From Martinezella rhizogenes (lineage in GTDB: Bacteria; Pseudomonadota; Alphaproteobacteria; Rhizobiales; Rhizobiaceae), in contig NZ_JAPYZZ010000005.1 of NCBI RefSeq assembly GCF_027460065.1, positions 1 to 64,000 on the forward strand: a DNA stretch of 64,000 nucleotides. The letters run 5' to 3'. A program made the position numbers and the translations under genes. Under the pieces are notes generated by a model that was not told the DNA's origin, searched no databases, and saw only the letters and a list, made by a program, of their open reading frames with translations. This document shows positions 54,720-64,000 of the stretch, piece by piece. Numbering within the stretch: the first letter of the stretch is position 1; each line of letters starts with the position of its first letter.

Positions 54720-57700
54720 TCAGCTACGGCGAAAACGGGCCACGACGACGTAGAAGACGGGAACGAAGAGCACCGCCAGCACGGTCGCCGAGATCATGCC
54801 GCCGAAAAGACCGGTGCCGATGGCGTTCTGCGTTTCAGAACTTGCTCCCTTGGCGATCACCAGCGGCACGATGCCGAGGGTGAAGGCGAGCGAGGTCATC
54901 ACGATCGGCCGCAGACGCAGGCGTGAAGCGGTGATGACCGCATCCATGAGCCCCTGCCCCTCCTGCTGGCGTTTTCGGGCGAACTCCACGATCAGCACGG
55001 CATTTTTCGCCGAAAGCCCGATAAGCGTTATCAGGCCGACCTTGAAGAAGACGTCGTTTTCCAGACCGCGCAGATGCACGGCAATGACAGCGCCGATAAC
55101 ACCGAGCGGCACGACGAGCATGACGGAAAGCGGCACCGTCCAGCTCTCGTAAAGCGCAGCCAGAACGAGGAAAACGATGAGGAACGAGAACGCCATCAGC
55201 ATCGGCGCCTGCGCACCGGATTGCCGTTCCTGCAGCGACTGGCCGGTCCATTCGACCGCAAAACCCTTGGGCAGCTTGGCTGCGAGCTGTTCCATTTCCT
55301 CCATGGCCTTGCCGCTGGAGACGCCCGATGCGGCCGCACCGGAAATACTGGCAGAGGGATAACCGTTATAGCGGGTGAATTGCAGTGGCATTGTCGACCA
55401 TTCCGGCTCCACGATTTCCGAAAGGCGCACCATCTTACCGGCATCGTTGCGAACGTGGAGGTTGAGCACGTCATCCACCTGCATCCGGCTTGCGGCCTTG
55501 GCCTGCACGATCACCTGCTGGAGGCGGCCGTCACGCGGGAAATCGTTGACATAGGTCGAGCCGATGGCCCCACCCAGCGTATCGGCGATGGTCGAATAGG
55601 AAACGCCAAGCGCACTGGCTTTCTGACGGTCCACATTCAGGGTGACGCTCGTGCCGCTGGGCAGGCCATCGACGCGGACATCCGACACAAGCTTGCTTTC
55701 CGCTGCAAGCCGGGTCAGTTGCGCGACAGCCTCGGCAAGTGCCTTCTCACCGTGATTGGCGCGATCCTGAAGCCGCAGGGCAAAACCGGATGTCGTGCCG
55801 AGTTCGTCGATTGCGGGTGGCTTGAGGCTGAAAATCTGCCCTTCGTCTGCGGCGGCCATCGCCTCTGTCGCGGCGCTCACTTCCTCATCCACGCTCGTCT
55901 TGCGCTCACCCCACTCCTTCAATGTGGTGAAGGACATGGCGGTGTTCGGCCCGGAACCGGAGAAACCGAAGCCCATGATCGTCAGATTATTGGCAATATC
56001 CGGCCTCGTCTTGACGTGGTTCTCGAAGAGGTCGACGACGACGCGTGTGCGCTCGGCGGTAGCATTCGCCGGCAGGGTGAAGGATGTCATGAAGGAGCCC
56101 TGATCTTCATCCGGCACGAAAGCCGTAGAGAGCGTGCCATAGCCATAGGCGACCGCTGCGATGATAGCGACGTAGACGACCATCGCCCGTCCGGTCTTGC
56201 GAATGAGGATGGCGACCCAGCCGGCATAACGTGCCGTCAGTCGCTCGAAGGCGCGGTTGAACCAGCCGAAGAAGCCTTTTTTCTGATGGTGATCGTGACT
56301 GATCGGCTTCAGCAGGGTCGCGCATAGTGCCGGCGTGAGGCTGAGCGCCAGGAATGCCGAGAACAGGATCGATACGGCCATCGACACGGTAAACTGCCGG
56401 TAGATCGCACCCACCGAACCGGAGGCCATGCCCATGGGCAGGAAAACCGCCGTCAGGACAAGCGTGATGCCGATGACGGCGCCGGATATCTCCGTCATTG
56501 CCTTGCGGGTCGCATCGAGCGGCGAAAGCCCCTCCGTCGCCATCAGACGCTCGACATTTTCGACCACGACGATGGCATCATCGACAATGATGCCGATTGC
56601 GAGAACCATGCCAAACATGGTCAACGCGTTGATCGAATAACCGATTGCCAGCATCACCGCGAATGTACCGAGAAGAGCAATAGGCGCGACGATGGCCGGA
56701 ATGAGCGTGTAACGCAGGTTCTGCAGGAACAGCAGCATGATCAGGAAAACCAGAGCCATGGCTTCGGCAAGCGTCTGAACGACCTTCTGGATCGAAACCT
56801 TCACGAAAGGCGCGGTATCGTAGGAAATGGCATATTCCATTCCCTCCGGCATGGTCGTTGAAAGCTCGGCCAGACGTTCGCGCACACCGGTGGAGGTGCT
56901 CACCGCATTGGCGCCGGGCATCATCTGAATGGCAGCTGCCGTCGCCGGCTTGCCGCCATCGAGGATGGAAAAGCTTGATGTCTGCGAGCCGACCTCGATT
57001 GTCGCCACGTCGCCCAATGTCAGCCGGGAACCGTCGGGATTGGAGCGGAGAATGATCTGCGCGAACTGATCCGGCGTCTGCAACTGGCCGCTGACATTGA
57101 GCGGCACGCTGACCTTCTGGCCCGGCACGGTGGGGGATTCACCAAGACGGCCGGGGGCGACCTGGATATTTTGCTGCTGGATCGCCTGCGTCGCCTCGGC
57201 CATCGAGATGGAATGTGCAACAAGGCGGACCGGATCGAGCCAGATGCGCATCGCCGCTTCCGAACCGAAGGATTGCACGCGGCCGACGCCGGCGACGCGC
57301 TTCAGTTCCGGCGCAACGTTGCGCACGAGATAATCGTCTAGGGCGAGCGCATCGAGCGAACCGTCCTTCGATTTCAGCGACACGATCATCAGGAATCCCG
57401 ACGATGCCGATTCCACGGTCAGGCCGGCGCGGCGAACCTGTTCCGGCAAGCGCGGCTCCACGGCCTTCAGCCGGTTCTGCACATCCACCTGGGCAAGTTC
57501 GGGATTGGTGCCCGGCTTGAAGGTGACGGTGATGGTGGCGGAACCGGAGGAATCGGCCGATGAATCGAAATAGAGGATGTTTTTCGCACTCGAAAGTTCG
57601 CGTTCGATCAGGCTGGTCACGCTGTCATTGATCGTCTGCGGCGTCGCGCCGGTATAGGTGGCGTAGATCGACACGCTGGGCGGGGCGATGACGGGAAAAC

Positions 57701-57800
57701 GCGAGACGGGCAGCTGCGGGATGGACATCACGCCAGCGATCACGATCAGAATGGCGACAACCCAGACGAAAACCGGCCTGTTGATGAAAAACTGCGGCAT
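54720..57800 (-). CDS. RND multidrug efflux pump, inner-membrane transporter (HAE1, AcrB/MexB-like)
   Basis: This 1026-residue protein has the standard RND layout of twelve helices and two large periplasmic loops. It starts MPQFFINRPVFVWVVAI. Proton-relay residues are visible in helix 4 (GIIVDDAIVVVENVERLM, the DD pair) and helix 10 (LSAKNAVLIVEFARKR, the Lys). It should export drugs or other amphiphiles with the adaptor encoded 14 bp upstream. No outer-membrane factor is present, so a TolC elsewhere is needed. The divergent two-component system is the likely regulator. Confidence 0.95.
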   Translation of the reverse strand: MPQFFINRPVFVWVVAILIVIAGVMSIPQLPVSRFPVIAPPSVSIYATYTGATPQTINDSVTSLIERELSSAKNILYFDSSADSSGSATITVTFKPGTNPELAQVDVQNRLKAVEPRLPEQVRRAGLTVESASSGFLMIVSLKSKDGSLDALALDDYLVRNVAPELKRVAGVGRVQSFGSEAAMRIWLDPVRLVAHSISMAEATQAIQQQNIQVAPGRLGESPTVPGQKVSVPLNVSGQLQTPDQFAQIILRSNPDGSRLTLGDVATIEVGSQTSSFSILDGGKPATAAAIQMMPGANAVSTSTGVRERLAELSTTMPEGMEYAISYDTAPFVKVSIQKVVQTLAEAMALVFLIMLLFLQNLRYTLIPAIVAPIALLGTFAVMLAIGYSINALTMFGMVLAIGIIVDDAIVVVENVERLMATEGLSPLDATRKAMTEISGAVIGITLVLTAVFLPMGMASGSVGAIYRQFTVSMAVSILFSAFLALSLTPALCATLLKPISHDHHQKKGFFGWFNRAFERLTARYAGWVAILIRKTGRAMVVYVAIIAAVAYGYGTLSTAFVPDEDQGSFMTSFTLPANATAERTRVVVDLFENHVKTRPDIANNLTIMGFGFSGSGPNTAMSFTTLKEWGERKTSVDEEVSAATEAMAAADEGQIFSLKPPAIDELGTTSGFALRLQDRANHGEKALAEAVAQLTRLAAESKLVSDVRVDGLPSGTSVTLNVDRQKASALGVSYSTIADTLGGAIGSTYVNDFPRDGRLQQVIVQAKAASRMQVDDVLNLHVRNDAGKMVRLSEIVEPEWSTMPLQFTRYNGYPSASISGAAASGVSSGKAMEEMEQLAAKLPKGFAVEWTGQSLQERQSGAQAPMLMAFSFLIVFLVLAALYESWTVPLSVMLVVPLGVIGAVIAVHLRGLENDVFFKVGLITLIGLSAKNAVLIVEFARKRQQEGQGLMDAVITASRLRLRPIVMTSLAFTLGIVPLVIAKGASSETQNAIGTGLFGGMISATVLAVLFVPVFYVVVARFRRS

Positions 57801-57814
57801 GGTGTGTCCGCTCC

Positions 57815-58981
57815 TTAGGTTCTTGTCTCTGGGGCGGCAGGGAAAAAGGGCGATGTTTCGAGCGGCTGTCCGCTTTGGACACGATCCTGCCCCAGCACAA
57901 TGATGGTCTCTCCGGCGGAAAGACCGTGCGTGACGATGTATCGACCGTCGGCAAGCGGCCCCAGTTCCACCGTGCGGCGCGCACCGGTCTTGTCTGCGCC
58001 GATAACGACGATCTGCGGACGCCCGGCCGGATCGCGGATGATTGCTTCCTGCGGCACCCGGATCGCGGCGCCGTAGATGGCACGCGGCACCATGGCGCGG
58101 ATATACATGCCTGGAAGCAGCTGTTCTTCGGGGTTCGGAACGAGGATGCGAATGCCGAGACTGCCCGTGGCGCTATCGACTGAAATATCGGAGAACAGCA
58201 CTTTCCCGTCATGAACAAACGGTTTGCCGGCAATGGTCATGATCTTGACCGGCAGCTCATCCGGGTTTTGTGCGCCCGCCTCGGATGCCGTATCGCGCAA
58301 TGTCTCCAAGCTCATGGCCGACTGGCGGACATCGACATAGACCTTGTCAATCTGCTGGATGACAGCCAATGGTGCGGTTGCGGAGGAAGAGGCAAGCCCG
58401 CCCTCGCTCATGAACGACTGACCGATCATCCCGCTGATCGGGCTTCTCAGGGTGGCATAGGAGAGCTCCAGCTTTCGCCGCGCCAGAATGGCTTTCGCTT
58501 CCGCGACATTCGCCTTTGCCTGCGCCAAAGCCGCCGTGGCGTTGTTGAAGGATTCCGCACTGGTGATCTCGCGCGAAGAAAGGGATCTGGCCCGCTCATA
58601 CTTCACCTGCGCATTCAGCAGTTCCGCATCCGCACGCGCGAGCACGGCGGCGGCCGCATCCACATCAGCGGAAAACGGTGCGGGATCGATCTGGAAGAGT
58701 GGCGTGTCGGCTTCTACGAATGCGCCTTCCGTGAAGAACTTTTTCTGGATGATGCCACCCACCTGCGCCCGGATTTCCGCCGTGCGATAGGCCGACACCC
58801 GGCCGGGCAACTCATCATAAACCGTCACCGTTTCCGGCTCGACGGTCATGACACTGACGCGTGCGGGCGCCGCCACCACGGCGGCACCGCTTTCGCTCTG
58901 GCCGTTGTCGCTACAGCCATAAAGAAGCATGATCGGCAGGCACAATGCGCCAAGTTTCCAGAAGCGTGATCCGCGTCGCAT
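57815..58981 (-). CDS. RND efflux periplasmic adaptor (MFP) lipoprotein
   Basis: This 388-residue adaptor has a lipobox LLYGC (Cys23). The biotinyl-lipoyl-like halves are TAEIRAQVGGIIQKKFFTEGAFV and TLRSPISGMIGQSFMSEGGL, flanking an alpha hairpin (KYERARSLSSREITSAESFN). C-terminal beta-barrel and membrane-proximal parts follow (LLPGMYIRAMVPRAIYG). It joins the RND pump to an outer-membrane channel. First gene of the pump operon, divergent from the response regulator. Confidence 0.93.
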   Translation of the reverse strand: MRRGSRFWKLGALCLPIMLLYGCSDNGQSESGAAVVAAPARVSVMTVEPETVTVYDELPGRVSAYRTAEIRAQVGGIIQKKFFTEGAFVEADTPLFQIDPAPFSADVDAAAAVLARADAELLNAQVKYERARSLSSREITSAESFNNATAALAQAKANVAEAKAILARRKLELSYATLRSPISGMIGQSFMSEGGLASSSATAPLAVIQQIDKVYVDVRQSAMSLETLRDTASEAGAQNPDELPVKIMTIAGKPFVHDGKVLFSDISVDSATGSLGIRILVPNPEEQLLPGMYIRAMVPRAIYGAAIRVPQEAIIRDPAGRPQIVVIGADKTGARRTVELGPLADGRYIVTHGLSAGETIIVLGQDRVQSGQPLETSPFFPAAPETRT

Positions 58982-59146
58982 GAGTGTCCACCATCCAATT
59001 CTTAAACTACCTGTTTGCTGGCGATCATCTAGAATTTGAGCGTGGGGGCTTTGTGGAGGTTTTGTTGCGGGTTTATGGAGGCCAACGCCCGATACTCGAC
59101 GGCGCCGACGTTCGGTGGCATGGAAGTATCAAGGAGTTTGAAGACG

Positions 59147-59836
59147 ATGGCTGAACTAGTTTTGATCGCTGAAGACGACATGGAAATCGCCGGCATCCTC
59201 GAAGCCTATTTTCTCCGCGAGGGTTTTCGCACGGTGCATGCCCGTGACGGCAAGGTGGCTCTCGAACTCCACCGCGCCCTCAAACCCGATATCGTTCTGG
59301 CTGACGTCACCATGCCACGACTGGACGGTTGGGAGGTTCTGGCGGAGATACAAAGGCGCGGCCACACACCCGTCATCATGGTCACGGCGCTGGATCAGGA
59401 TGTCGATCGTCTTCAGGGACTGCGCATCGGCGCGGATGATTATATCGTCAAGCCGTTCAACCCCATCGAAGTCGTCGCGCGGGCCAAGGCGGTGCTCAGG
59501 CGCGCCGGGTTCTCCCAGGCGGGCGCCGTCGTCCGCGTCGGCAATCTGACCATTGATCTCGACAGCTATCAGGCAAAGATCGACAAGGACGGAGAAACCA
59601 TCCGCCTGTCGCTGACGCTGACCGAGTTCCGGCTGCTGGCGCATCTGGCGCGAACACCAACCAAGGTCTTCACCCGCAGCGAGCTGGTTGACGCTTGCCT
59701 GCCCGGTTCGGATGCGCTCGACCGCACGATCGACAGCCATCTCAGCAAGTTGCGCAAGAAACTGGATCAGGCGGGTGGCGAGGGCATGCTGGCCAGCATT
59801 CGCGGTGTCGGTTATCGCCTGGCGGTCGAGCCATGA
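59147..59836 (+). CDS. OmpR family response regulator (BaeR-like)
   Basis: This 229-residue regulator has a receiver domain with acidic pocket EDD (9-11), phosphoacceptor Asp53 (IVLADVTMPRLDG) and conserved Lys (YIVKPF). The winged-helix domain ends HLSKLRKKLDQAGGEG and RGVGYRLAVEP. ATG 59147 has AAGGAG about 10 bases upstream; the open frame extends to 59036. The stop overlaps the kinase start (ATGA). Position next to the RND operon suggests envelope-stress or drug control of efflux. Confidence 0.92.
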   Translation: MAELVLIAEDDMEIAGILEAYFLREGFRTVHARDGKVALELHRALKPDIVLADVTMPRLDGWEVLAEIQRRGHTPVIMVTALDQDVDRLQGLRIGADDYIVKPFNPIEVVARAKAVLRRAGFSQAGAVVRVGNLTIDLDSYQAKIDKDGETIRLSLTLTEFRLLAHLARTPTKVFTRSELVDACLPGSDALDRTIDSHLSKLRKKLDQAGGEGMLASIRGVGYRLAVEP

Positions 59837-60897
59837 TGCTGAAAAAAGGCCTCAGCCGGCAGATATTGCTGGCCATGTCATCGATGACCGTGGTTGCCGG
59901 GTTGGTGGTCTTTTTCGGCACCTATATCGCCTTCAGCATCATCTTTTATTTTTCGCCCTGGTCGGAAAGCGAGGACAGCTGGCTGACGGGGGTCGACTTC
60001 ATCATCCTCTCGGTCCTGATCTTCATCGCGCTCATCGTTGCCGCCATCGCCTCGGTCCGCTTGACCCGGCGTATTCTCCAGCCGCTTGAATCGCTCGCCC
60101 AAAGCGCAAGGCGCATCAAGGATGGCGATCTTTCCGCGCGCGCCCTGCCGGGCGATCATTCGCTCGGGGAAACTGCCCATCTCGTCGAGGATTTTAATGC
60201 CATGGCGCAGCGTCTCGAGGACATGGCGGCGGATATGAAGCTGTGGAACGCCACTATCGCCCACGAGTTGCGCACGCCGCTCACCATCCTCAAAGGCCGC
60301 CTGCGGGGCATGATCGATGGCGTATTCGAACCCGACGAGACATCTCTTCAAGGGCTGGTGCTGCAGGTGGATTCGCTTGCCCGGCTTGTCGAGGATCTGC
60401 GCACCGTCACGCTTGCCGATAGCGGCCATCTCGACCTGCGCATCCAACCGGTGCGGCTGAAGGCGGAAATCGAGCAGCTTGCCGGCCTGCTGGAACAGGA
60501 GCTGCGGGAGGATGGTTTCGAACTTCGGCTCAGCCTCTCCGATATCGTGGTGCAAGCCGATGCGATGCGCATTCGCCAAGCTCTCCTTGCCCTTGTCACG
60601 AATGCACGCCGTCACGCCGTGCGCGGCGACATCGACATAACACTCGGGGTTGAAAATCACATCACGCTCCTGCGGGTCGTGGATGAAGGCCCCGGTCTCG
60701 GCGGCGACATCGAACCCTGGGCCTTCGAGCCGTTCAGGAGGGGCATCCAGACCGGCCCACAGGAAAAGGGCGGCAACGGGCTCGGTCTCTCCGTCGTTCG
60801 CGCCATCGTCGAGGCTCACGGCGGCAAGATACGTTACGCACCATCCGCAAAAGGCGGCGCCATGTTCGAGATTTCGCTTGGCCAGCCGGTCTCCTGA
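59833..60897 (+). CDS. Sensor histidine kinase (BaeS-like)
   Basis: This 354-residue kinase has two membrane helices (about 12-38 and 52-75) with a very short periplasmic loop (SPWSESEDSW). HAMP follows (LARRIKDGDLSARALPGDH-like), then the H-box IAHELRTPLT with His144, and ATPase boxes ending VVDEGPGLGGD and GGNGLGLSVVRAIVE. The tiny sensor loop points to sensing within the membrane. Two adjacent ATG codons are possible starts. Partner of the preceding regulator. Confidence 0.92.
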   Translation: MMLKKGLSRQILLAMSSMTVVAGLVVFFGTYIAFSIIFYFSPWSESEDSWLTGVDFIILSVLIFIALIVAAIASVRLTRRILQPLESLAQSARRIKDGDLSARALPGDHSLGETAHLVEDFNAMAQRLEDMAADMKLWNATIAHELRTPLTILKGRLRGMIDGVFEPDETSLQGLVLQVDSLARLVEDLRTVTLADSGHLDLRIQPVRLKAEIEQLAGLLEQELREDGFELRLSLSDIVVQADAMRIRQALLALVTNARRHAVRGDIDITLGVENHITLLRVVDEGPGLGGDIEPWAFEPFRRGIQTGPQEKGGNGLGLSVVRAIVEAHGGKIRYAPSAKGGAMFEISLGQPVS

Positions 60898-61049
60898 CCA
60901 TGGTCACCGCGCATTGTCGGCCGACATCCATCTCCACATATTCTCCACACGTCCTCCATGAAGTCACAAAACGCGGCCAATAACGTCCAGGCTGCGGAAG
61001 TGGTCGTCGCCTTCACCGCGGCGACCATCTTGCGCGATCAAGCATTCTG

Positions 61050-62600
61050 ATGGTGAAAACAATGACGGTGTCTCTCGACCCGAAAAAAGTCACTCCACAC
61101 TCCGCGCTTCACGCGCGCCGGTGGGTTATTCTCATTGCGGTCATGCTGGCATTTCTGCCCGTCGTGCTCGACATGACAATCCTTCATATCGCCGTGCCGT
61201 CGCTGACGCTGGCGCTGCAGGCATCGACCACACAGGTCCTTTGGATCATCGATATCTATTCGCTGCTCATGGCCGGATTGCTCGTGCCGATGGGAACCCT
61301 CGCCGACCGGATCGGCCACAGGAAAATGCTGCTCACCGGCCTGTTCGTCTTTGGCATCGCCTCTGTCGTGGCTGCGTTTTCGCTAACCCCGTGGATGTTG
61401 ATTGTCGGACGTATCCTGCTTGCATTCGGCGCATCGATGATCATGCCCTGCGTCCTCGGTATCATCAGGCGCACATTTGAAGACCCGGGCGAGCGCGCGA
61501 TGGCCCTTGGCCTCTGGGGTACGGTCGGAGCCGCCGGTGCCGCGGTCGGTCCACTGGTCGGCGGCGCCCTGCTCGAGCATTTCTGGTGGGGATCGGTCTT
61601 CCTCATCAACATTCCCGTGGTGCTCGTCATCATGCCGATCATCGCCTTAATCCTGCCGGAAAAGGAAATCGTCTCTCCGGGCAAGTGGCAGATAAGCCAG
61701 GCCCTGCTTTTGATCGTCGGGATCATCGGACTGGTCTTTGCCGTCAAAACCGGTTTCGGTGGCAAGGAGCCGCTTGCGATCGTCGTGCTGGCATTCCTCA
61801 TCGGCGCGGCCGCTTTGACGATCTTCGTGCGCAACCAGCTTTCGGTCGCAGAGCCGATGCTGGACGTCACGCTCTTTTCCCGCCCCGCCATCGTCACCGG
61901 TGTCGGCATGGCCATCATCACATCAGGCGCACTGGCGGGCGTGGAGCTGACGCTTGCGCAGGAGCTGCAATTTGTTCTCGGCAAGTCTCCGCTGCAGGCC
62001 GGCCTCTTCATGCTGCCCATCATGGTTGCCGCAGCCGTCGGAGGTCCGCTTGCCGGCTTCCTGTCGAACCGGCTCGGCCTTCGAACGGTGGCAAGCGCCT
62101 CCCTTCTGATCGCGGCGCTGTGCCTTGTGGCGCTGGCGCAATCCGACTTCCATGATCCGGGCCTCATCGTGCCCGCATGCCTGGTGCTGCTAGGACTGTC
62201 GCTCAGCATCGGCCTCACCGCCTCATCCATCGCGATCATGGGGGCCGTAGAGGCTGAAAAGGCCGGTGCCGCGGGTTCGCTCGAGGCAACCGGTTACGAG
62301 CTTGGCGCCGGCCTCGGCATCACCTTCTTCGGCGTCGCCTTGTCGGCAATCTACATGGGCGCGCTGGTGCTTCCGGCCGGCATTCCGGCAGGGCTCGCGG
62401 ATGCTGCAAGCCATTCGATCGGAGATACCTATGTCCTGGCCGGCAAGCTGCCGCAAGACGTCGCTGCGGCACTGGTGGCCGCTGGCAAGAGTGCCTTTTC
62501 CCAGGCGCATGCGGTTCTGCTGACCGCAGCCGGCACGCTGGTCGGCCTGCTCTCGGCAGCCGTTTTCCTTGCCCTCAAAAACGTGAAGGCGGGCCATTGA
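61050..62600 (+). CDS. MFS multidrug transporter, DHA2 family (SmvA/QacA-like)
   Basis: This 516-residue transporter has about 14 membrane helices, typical of the DHA2 drug/proton antiporters. Motif A-like GTLADRIGHRKMLL follows helix 2. VLDMTILHIAVPSL in helix 1 and GAAVGPLVGGALLEHFWWGSVF in helix 5 (motif C-like) are family hallmarks of SmvA/QacA quaternary-ammonium and viologen pumps. An ATG at 61062 with GGTGA upstream may be the real start. It lies close to the RND system and may be part of the same resistance cluster. Confidence 0.92.
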   Translation: MVKTMTVSLDPKKVTPHSALHARRWVILIAVMLAFLPVVLDMTILHIAVPSLTLALQASTTQVLWIIDIYSLLMAGLLVPMGTLADRIGHRKMLLTGLFVFGIASVVAAFSLTPWMLIVGRILLAFGASMIMPCVLGIIRRTFEDPGERAMALGLWGTVGAAGAAVGPLVGGALLEHFWWGSVFLINIPVVLVIMPIIALILPEKEIVSPGKWQISQALLLIVGIIGLVFAVKTGFGGKEPLAIVVLAFLIGAAALTIFVRNQLSVAEPMLDVTLFSRPAIVTGVGMAIITSGALAGVELTLAQELQFVLGKSPLQAGLFMLPIMVAAAVGGPLAGFLSNRLGLRTVASASLLIAALCLVALAQSDFHDPGLIVPACLVLLGLSLSIGLTASSIAIMGAVEAEKAGAAGSLEATGYELGAGLGITFFGVALSAIYMGALVLPAGIPAGLADAASHSIGDTYVLAGKLPQDVAAALVAAGKSAFSQAHAVLLTAAGTLVGLLSAAVFLALKNVKAGH

Positions 62601-62664
62601 GCCCGTCTTTTTCATTCGCCAGAGCCCATCCGGCCCGATAGACATTCATCACGGAGATATTGCG

Positions 62665-63240
62665 ATGTCACACATCAACACCGAGAGCCGCGCGACCGTA
62701 AAATATCCCTTGCCGATCCGCTGTCTGCACTGGGTGAGAGCCGCCCTGATCATCGGGCTCATCGCATCGGGCTGGTATATGACGCGCCTGCCGGAAAGCG
62801 ACATGGCCACCGCCTCGATCTTCTACCCAAACCACAAGCAGTTCGGCGTTCTCGTCTGGTTGCTCGCGCTCGTCCATCTCGCGCTTCGCTGGCGTTACGC
62901 GAAGATCATGCCTTCGACGCCTTCGGCCCTTGCACGGTGGGAGAGAATTATCTCACACGCAGTACACAAGCTTCTCATTCTCCTGACTTTCCTCGTCCCC
63001 CTGCTCGGTTATTCGCTTTCCAGCAGCTTCTCCCAGAGTGACGGCGTGCCGTTTTTCCTGATTTCGCATCTGCCGGAACTGCTTTCGAAAGACGACAATG
63101 CCTTCGTGGTTTTTCAAACGCTGCATCGATACGGCGCTTACGCCATTCTGGTGCTGATCGGATTTCACGTGCTGGGAGCGCTGAAGCACAGGCTGATGGA
63201 CAAAGGCGGCCCGACCGATGTCCTTCCGCGCATGGTCTGA
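62665..63240 (+). CDS. Cytochrome b561
   Basis: This 191-residue inner-membrane protein has four helices and the b561 pattern: CLHWVRAALIIGLIASGWYM, HLALRWRY, HAVHKLLILLTFLVPLLGY and HRYGAYAILVLIGFHVLGALKH. The paired histidines bind two haems. It probably passes electrons from quinol to an acceptor in the periplasm. GGAG precedes the ATG. Downstream lies a strong hairpin. Confidence 0.88.
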   Translation: MSHINTESRATVKYPLPIRCLHWVRAALIIGLIASGWYMTRLPESDMATASIFYPNHKQFGVLVWLLALVHLALRWRYAKIMPSTPSALARWERIISHAVHKLLILLTFLVPLLGYSLSSSFSQSDGVPFFLISHLPELLSKDDNAFVVFQTLHRYGAYAILVLIGFHVLGALKHRLMDKGGPTDVLPRMV

Positions 63241-63250
63241 TACGCGCGAG

Positions 63251-63279
63251 GCGGACGCGCCAGATCACTGGCGCGCCGC
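63251..63279. terminator. Hairpin between convergent cytochrome b561 and Pls-like genes
   Basis: A 12-bp stem with one bulged A (GCGGACGCGCCAG at 63251-63263 pairing with CTGGCGCGCCGC at 63268-63279, loop ATCA) lies just after the cytochrome stop. No T-run follows, so termination strength is uncertain. Confidence 0.55.
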
Positions 63280-63328
63280 CGGTTTCGACATTCAGGCCCT
63301 CAGTGCTTGAATGTTGGCGCGACCTCGC

Positions 63329-64000
63329 TCATGCATTACGCACGAGCTGCGCCGGAGACCCTTCCCACGATGTTCCGGCCGGCAGCGTCTCGCCTTTCAT
63401 GACCACGGAAAGATCGCCGAGCTGGGCGTCCTCCCCGATTTCGGCATCGTAGAGCACGATGGCATAGGATCCGATCACCGCGCGGTCACCGACCGTTACG
63501 CCGCTCACTTTCATGACGCGGTCTTCAAACAGATGGGTTTGCAGACCGGAAAATTCATTGAGCGCAACTTCGTCGCCGATCCGCACCAGATCATGTTCGG
63601 TGATGTCAGTCGTGTCGATAAAGCAGTCACGGCCGATCTTGCAGCCGAGAAGGCGAAGATAAAACGCCAGCCAGGGTGTGCCCCGCAGCGGTTGCAGCAG
63701 GTTCGGCACCGCCAGGTTCTCATAGGTCGCCGTCACCAGTTCCGTTCGCCAGACGAAGGTGCTCCAGAGCGGCTTGGTCGTCGGCTTGTATCGCCCCATC
63801 ACCAGCCATTTCAGCGCGACGACGGAGAGGCCGCAGGCGAGCGCAAATCCAATGTAGAGGAAGGGGAAGATCGCGGCAATCAGCGACTGGCTGTCGTCAT
63901 AATCCTGGATATCGCCCACCATGGAAAAAAGCAGGCTGAAAAATGCCAGAAACAATGTCAGCGGCAGGATCACCCGGATCGCCTCGATGGCAAGCCGCAT
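63329..64000 (-). CDS. C-terminal part of a Pls/PosA-type NRPS-like protein (left-handed beta-helix domain), partial
   Basis: The 223 visible residues contain two or more membrane helices (VILPLTLFLAFFSLLF and AIFPFLYIGFALACGL). A hexapeptide-repeat domain follows with LLGCKIGRDCFIDTTDITEHDLV, LNEFSGLQTHLFEDRVMK and VLYDAEIGEDAQLGDLSVVM. This matches the C-terminal end of Pls/PosA-like nonribosomal-peptide-synthetase relatives (about 1300 residues), which make polylysine-like polymers or modify lipids. The frame is open to the window edge at 64000, so the start is probably outside. Confidence 0.78.
   Translation of the reverse strand: MRLAIEAIRVILPLTLFLAFFSLLFSMVGDIQDYDDSQSLIAAIFPFLYIGFALACGLSVVALKWLVMGRYKPTTKPLWSTFVWRTELVTATYENLAVPNLLQPLRGTPWLAFYLRLLGCKIGRDCFIDTTDITEHDLVRIGDEVALNEFSGLQTHLFEDRVMKVSGVTVGDRAVIGSYAIVLYDAEIGEDAQLGDLSVVMKGETLPAGTSWEGSPAQLVRNA

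Overview
The window looks like an accessory region of a Rhizobiaceae genome, most likely the Agrobacterium/Rhizobium group. The reasons are the high G+C content with strong third-position bias, an IalB-family secreted protein, a FrcBCA-like sugar ABC transporter next to a ROK repressor, an SbmA/BacA-type ABC exporter, a fused DppD-DppF ATPase, and many carbon-source ABC systems. No rRNA, tRNA, replication gene, integrase, transposase or CRISPR array was seen. The genus is an inference from gene content.

Region 1 (1-15.4 kb, all minus strand) is one long two-partner secretion (TPS) operon. It is transcribed from a TpsB outer-membrane transporter (15.4 kb) through an IalB-like protein, a ChaN-like protein, a small TpsA exoprotein, a Sel1-repeat protein and three small lipoproteins, to a 2413-residue CdiA/FhaB-type exoprotein. 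That exoprotein stops just after its FHA-2 repeats, where a pretoxin and toxin would be expected. A 64-bp tandem duplication lies directly beyond the stop.

Region 2 (15.4-18.4 kb) holds four small genes of unknown function on the plus strand. The first is a small membrane protein preceded by a textbook SoxR-type promoter.

Region 3 (18.4-28.1 kb) is a divergent carbohydrate or polyol locus. On the minus strand are a class I aldolase-like protein, a CUT1 ABC transporter and an SDR dehydrogenase. On the plus strand are an archaeal-type ADP-dependent sugar kinase homologue, a second SDR and a DeoR regulator. Together they read as import, oxidation to a ketose, phosphorylation, then aldol cleavage.

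Region 4 (28.1-34.5 kb) is a ribose/fructose-type ABC transporter (FrcBCA-like) with an FGGY kinase of the ribulokinase type and a divergent ROK repressor.

Region 5 (34.6-48.7 kb) has a MalT-like LuxR regulator divergent from an oligopeptide-type ABC transporter. Two HyuA-like/DUF917 gene pairs and an isoaspartyl peptidase/asparaginase follow. This suggests uptake and opening of a hydantoin-like or thiohydantoin-like cyclic amide. The substrate is not known.

Region 6 (48.7-64 kb) contains an SbmA/BacA-like ABC exporter, a diguanylate cyclase, an MmyB-type regulator divergent from an NAD-binding epimerase-like protein, an RND efflux pump divergent from a BaeSR-like two-component system, a DHA2 family MFS pump, a cytochrome b561 and the C-terminal end of a Pls/PosA-type protein cut by the window edge.

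A recurring architectural feature is that the gaps downstream of all three ABC substrate-binding protein genes carry a strong RNA hairpin, two of them before the permease genes.
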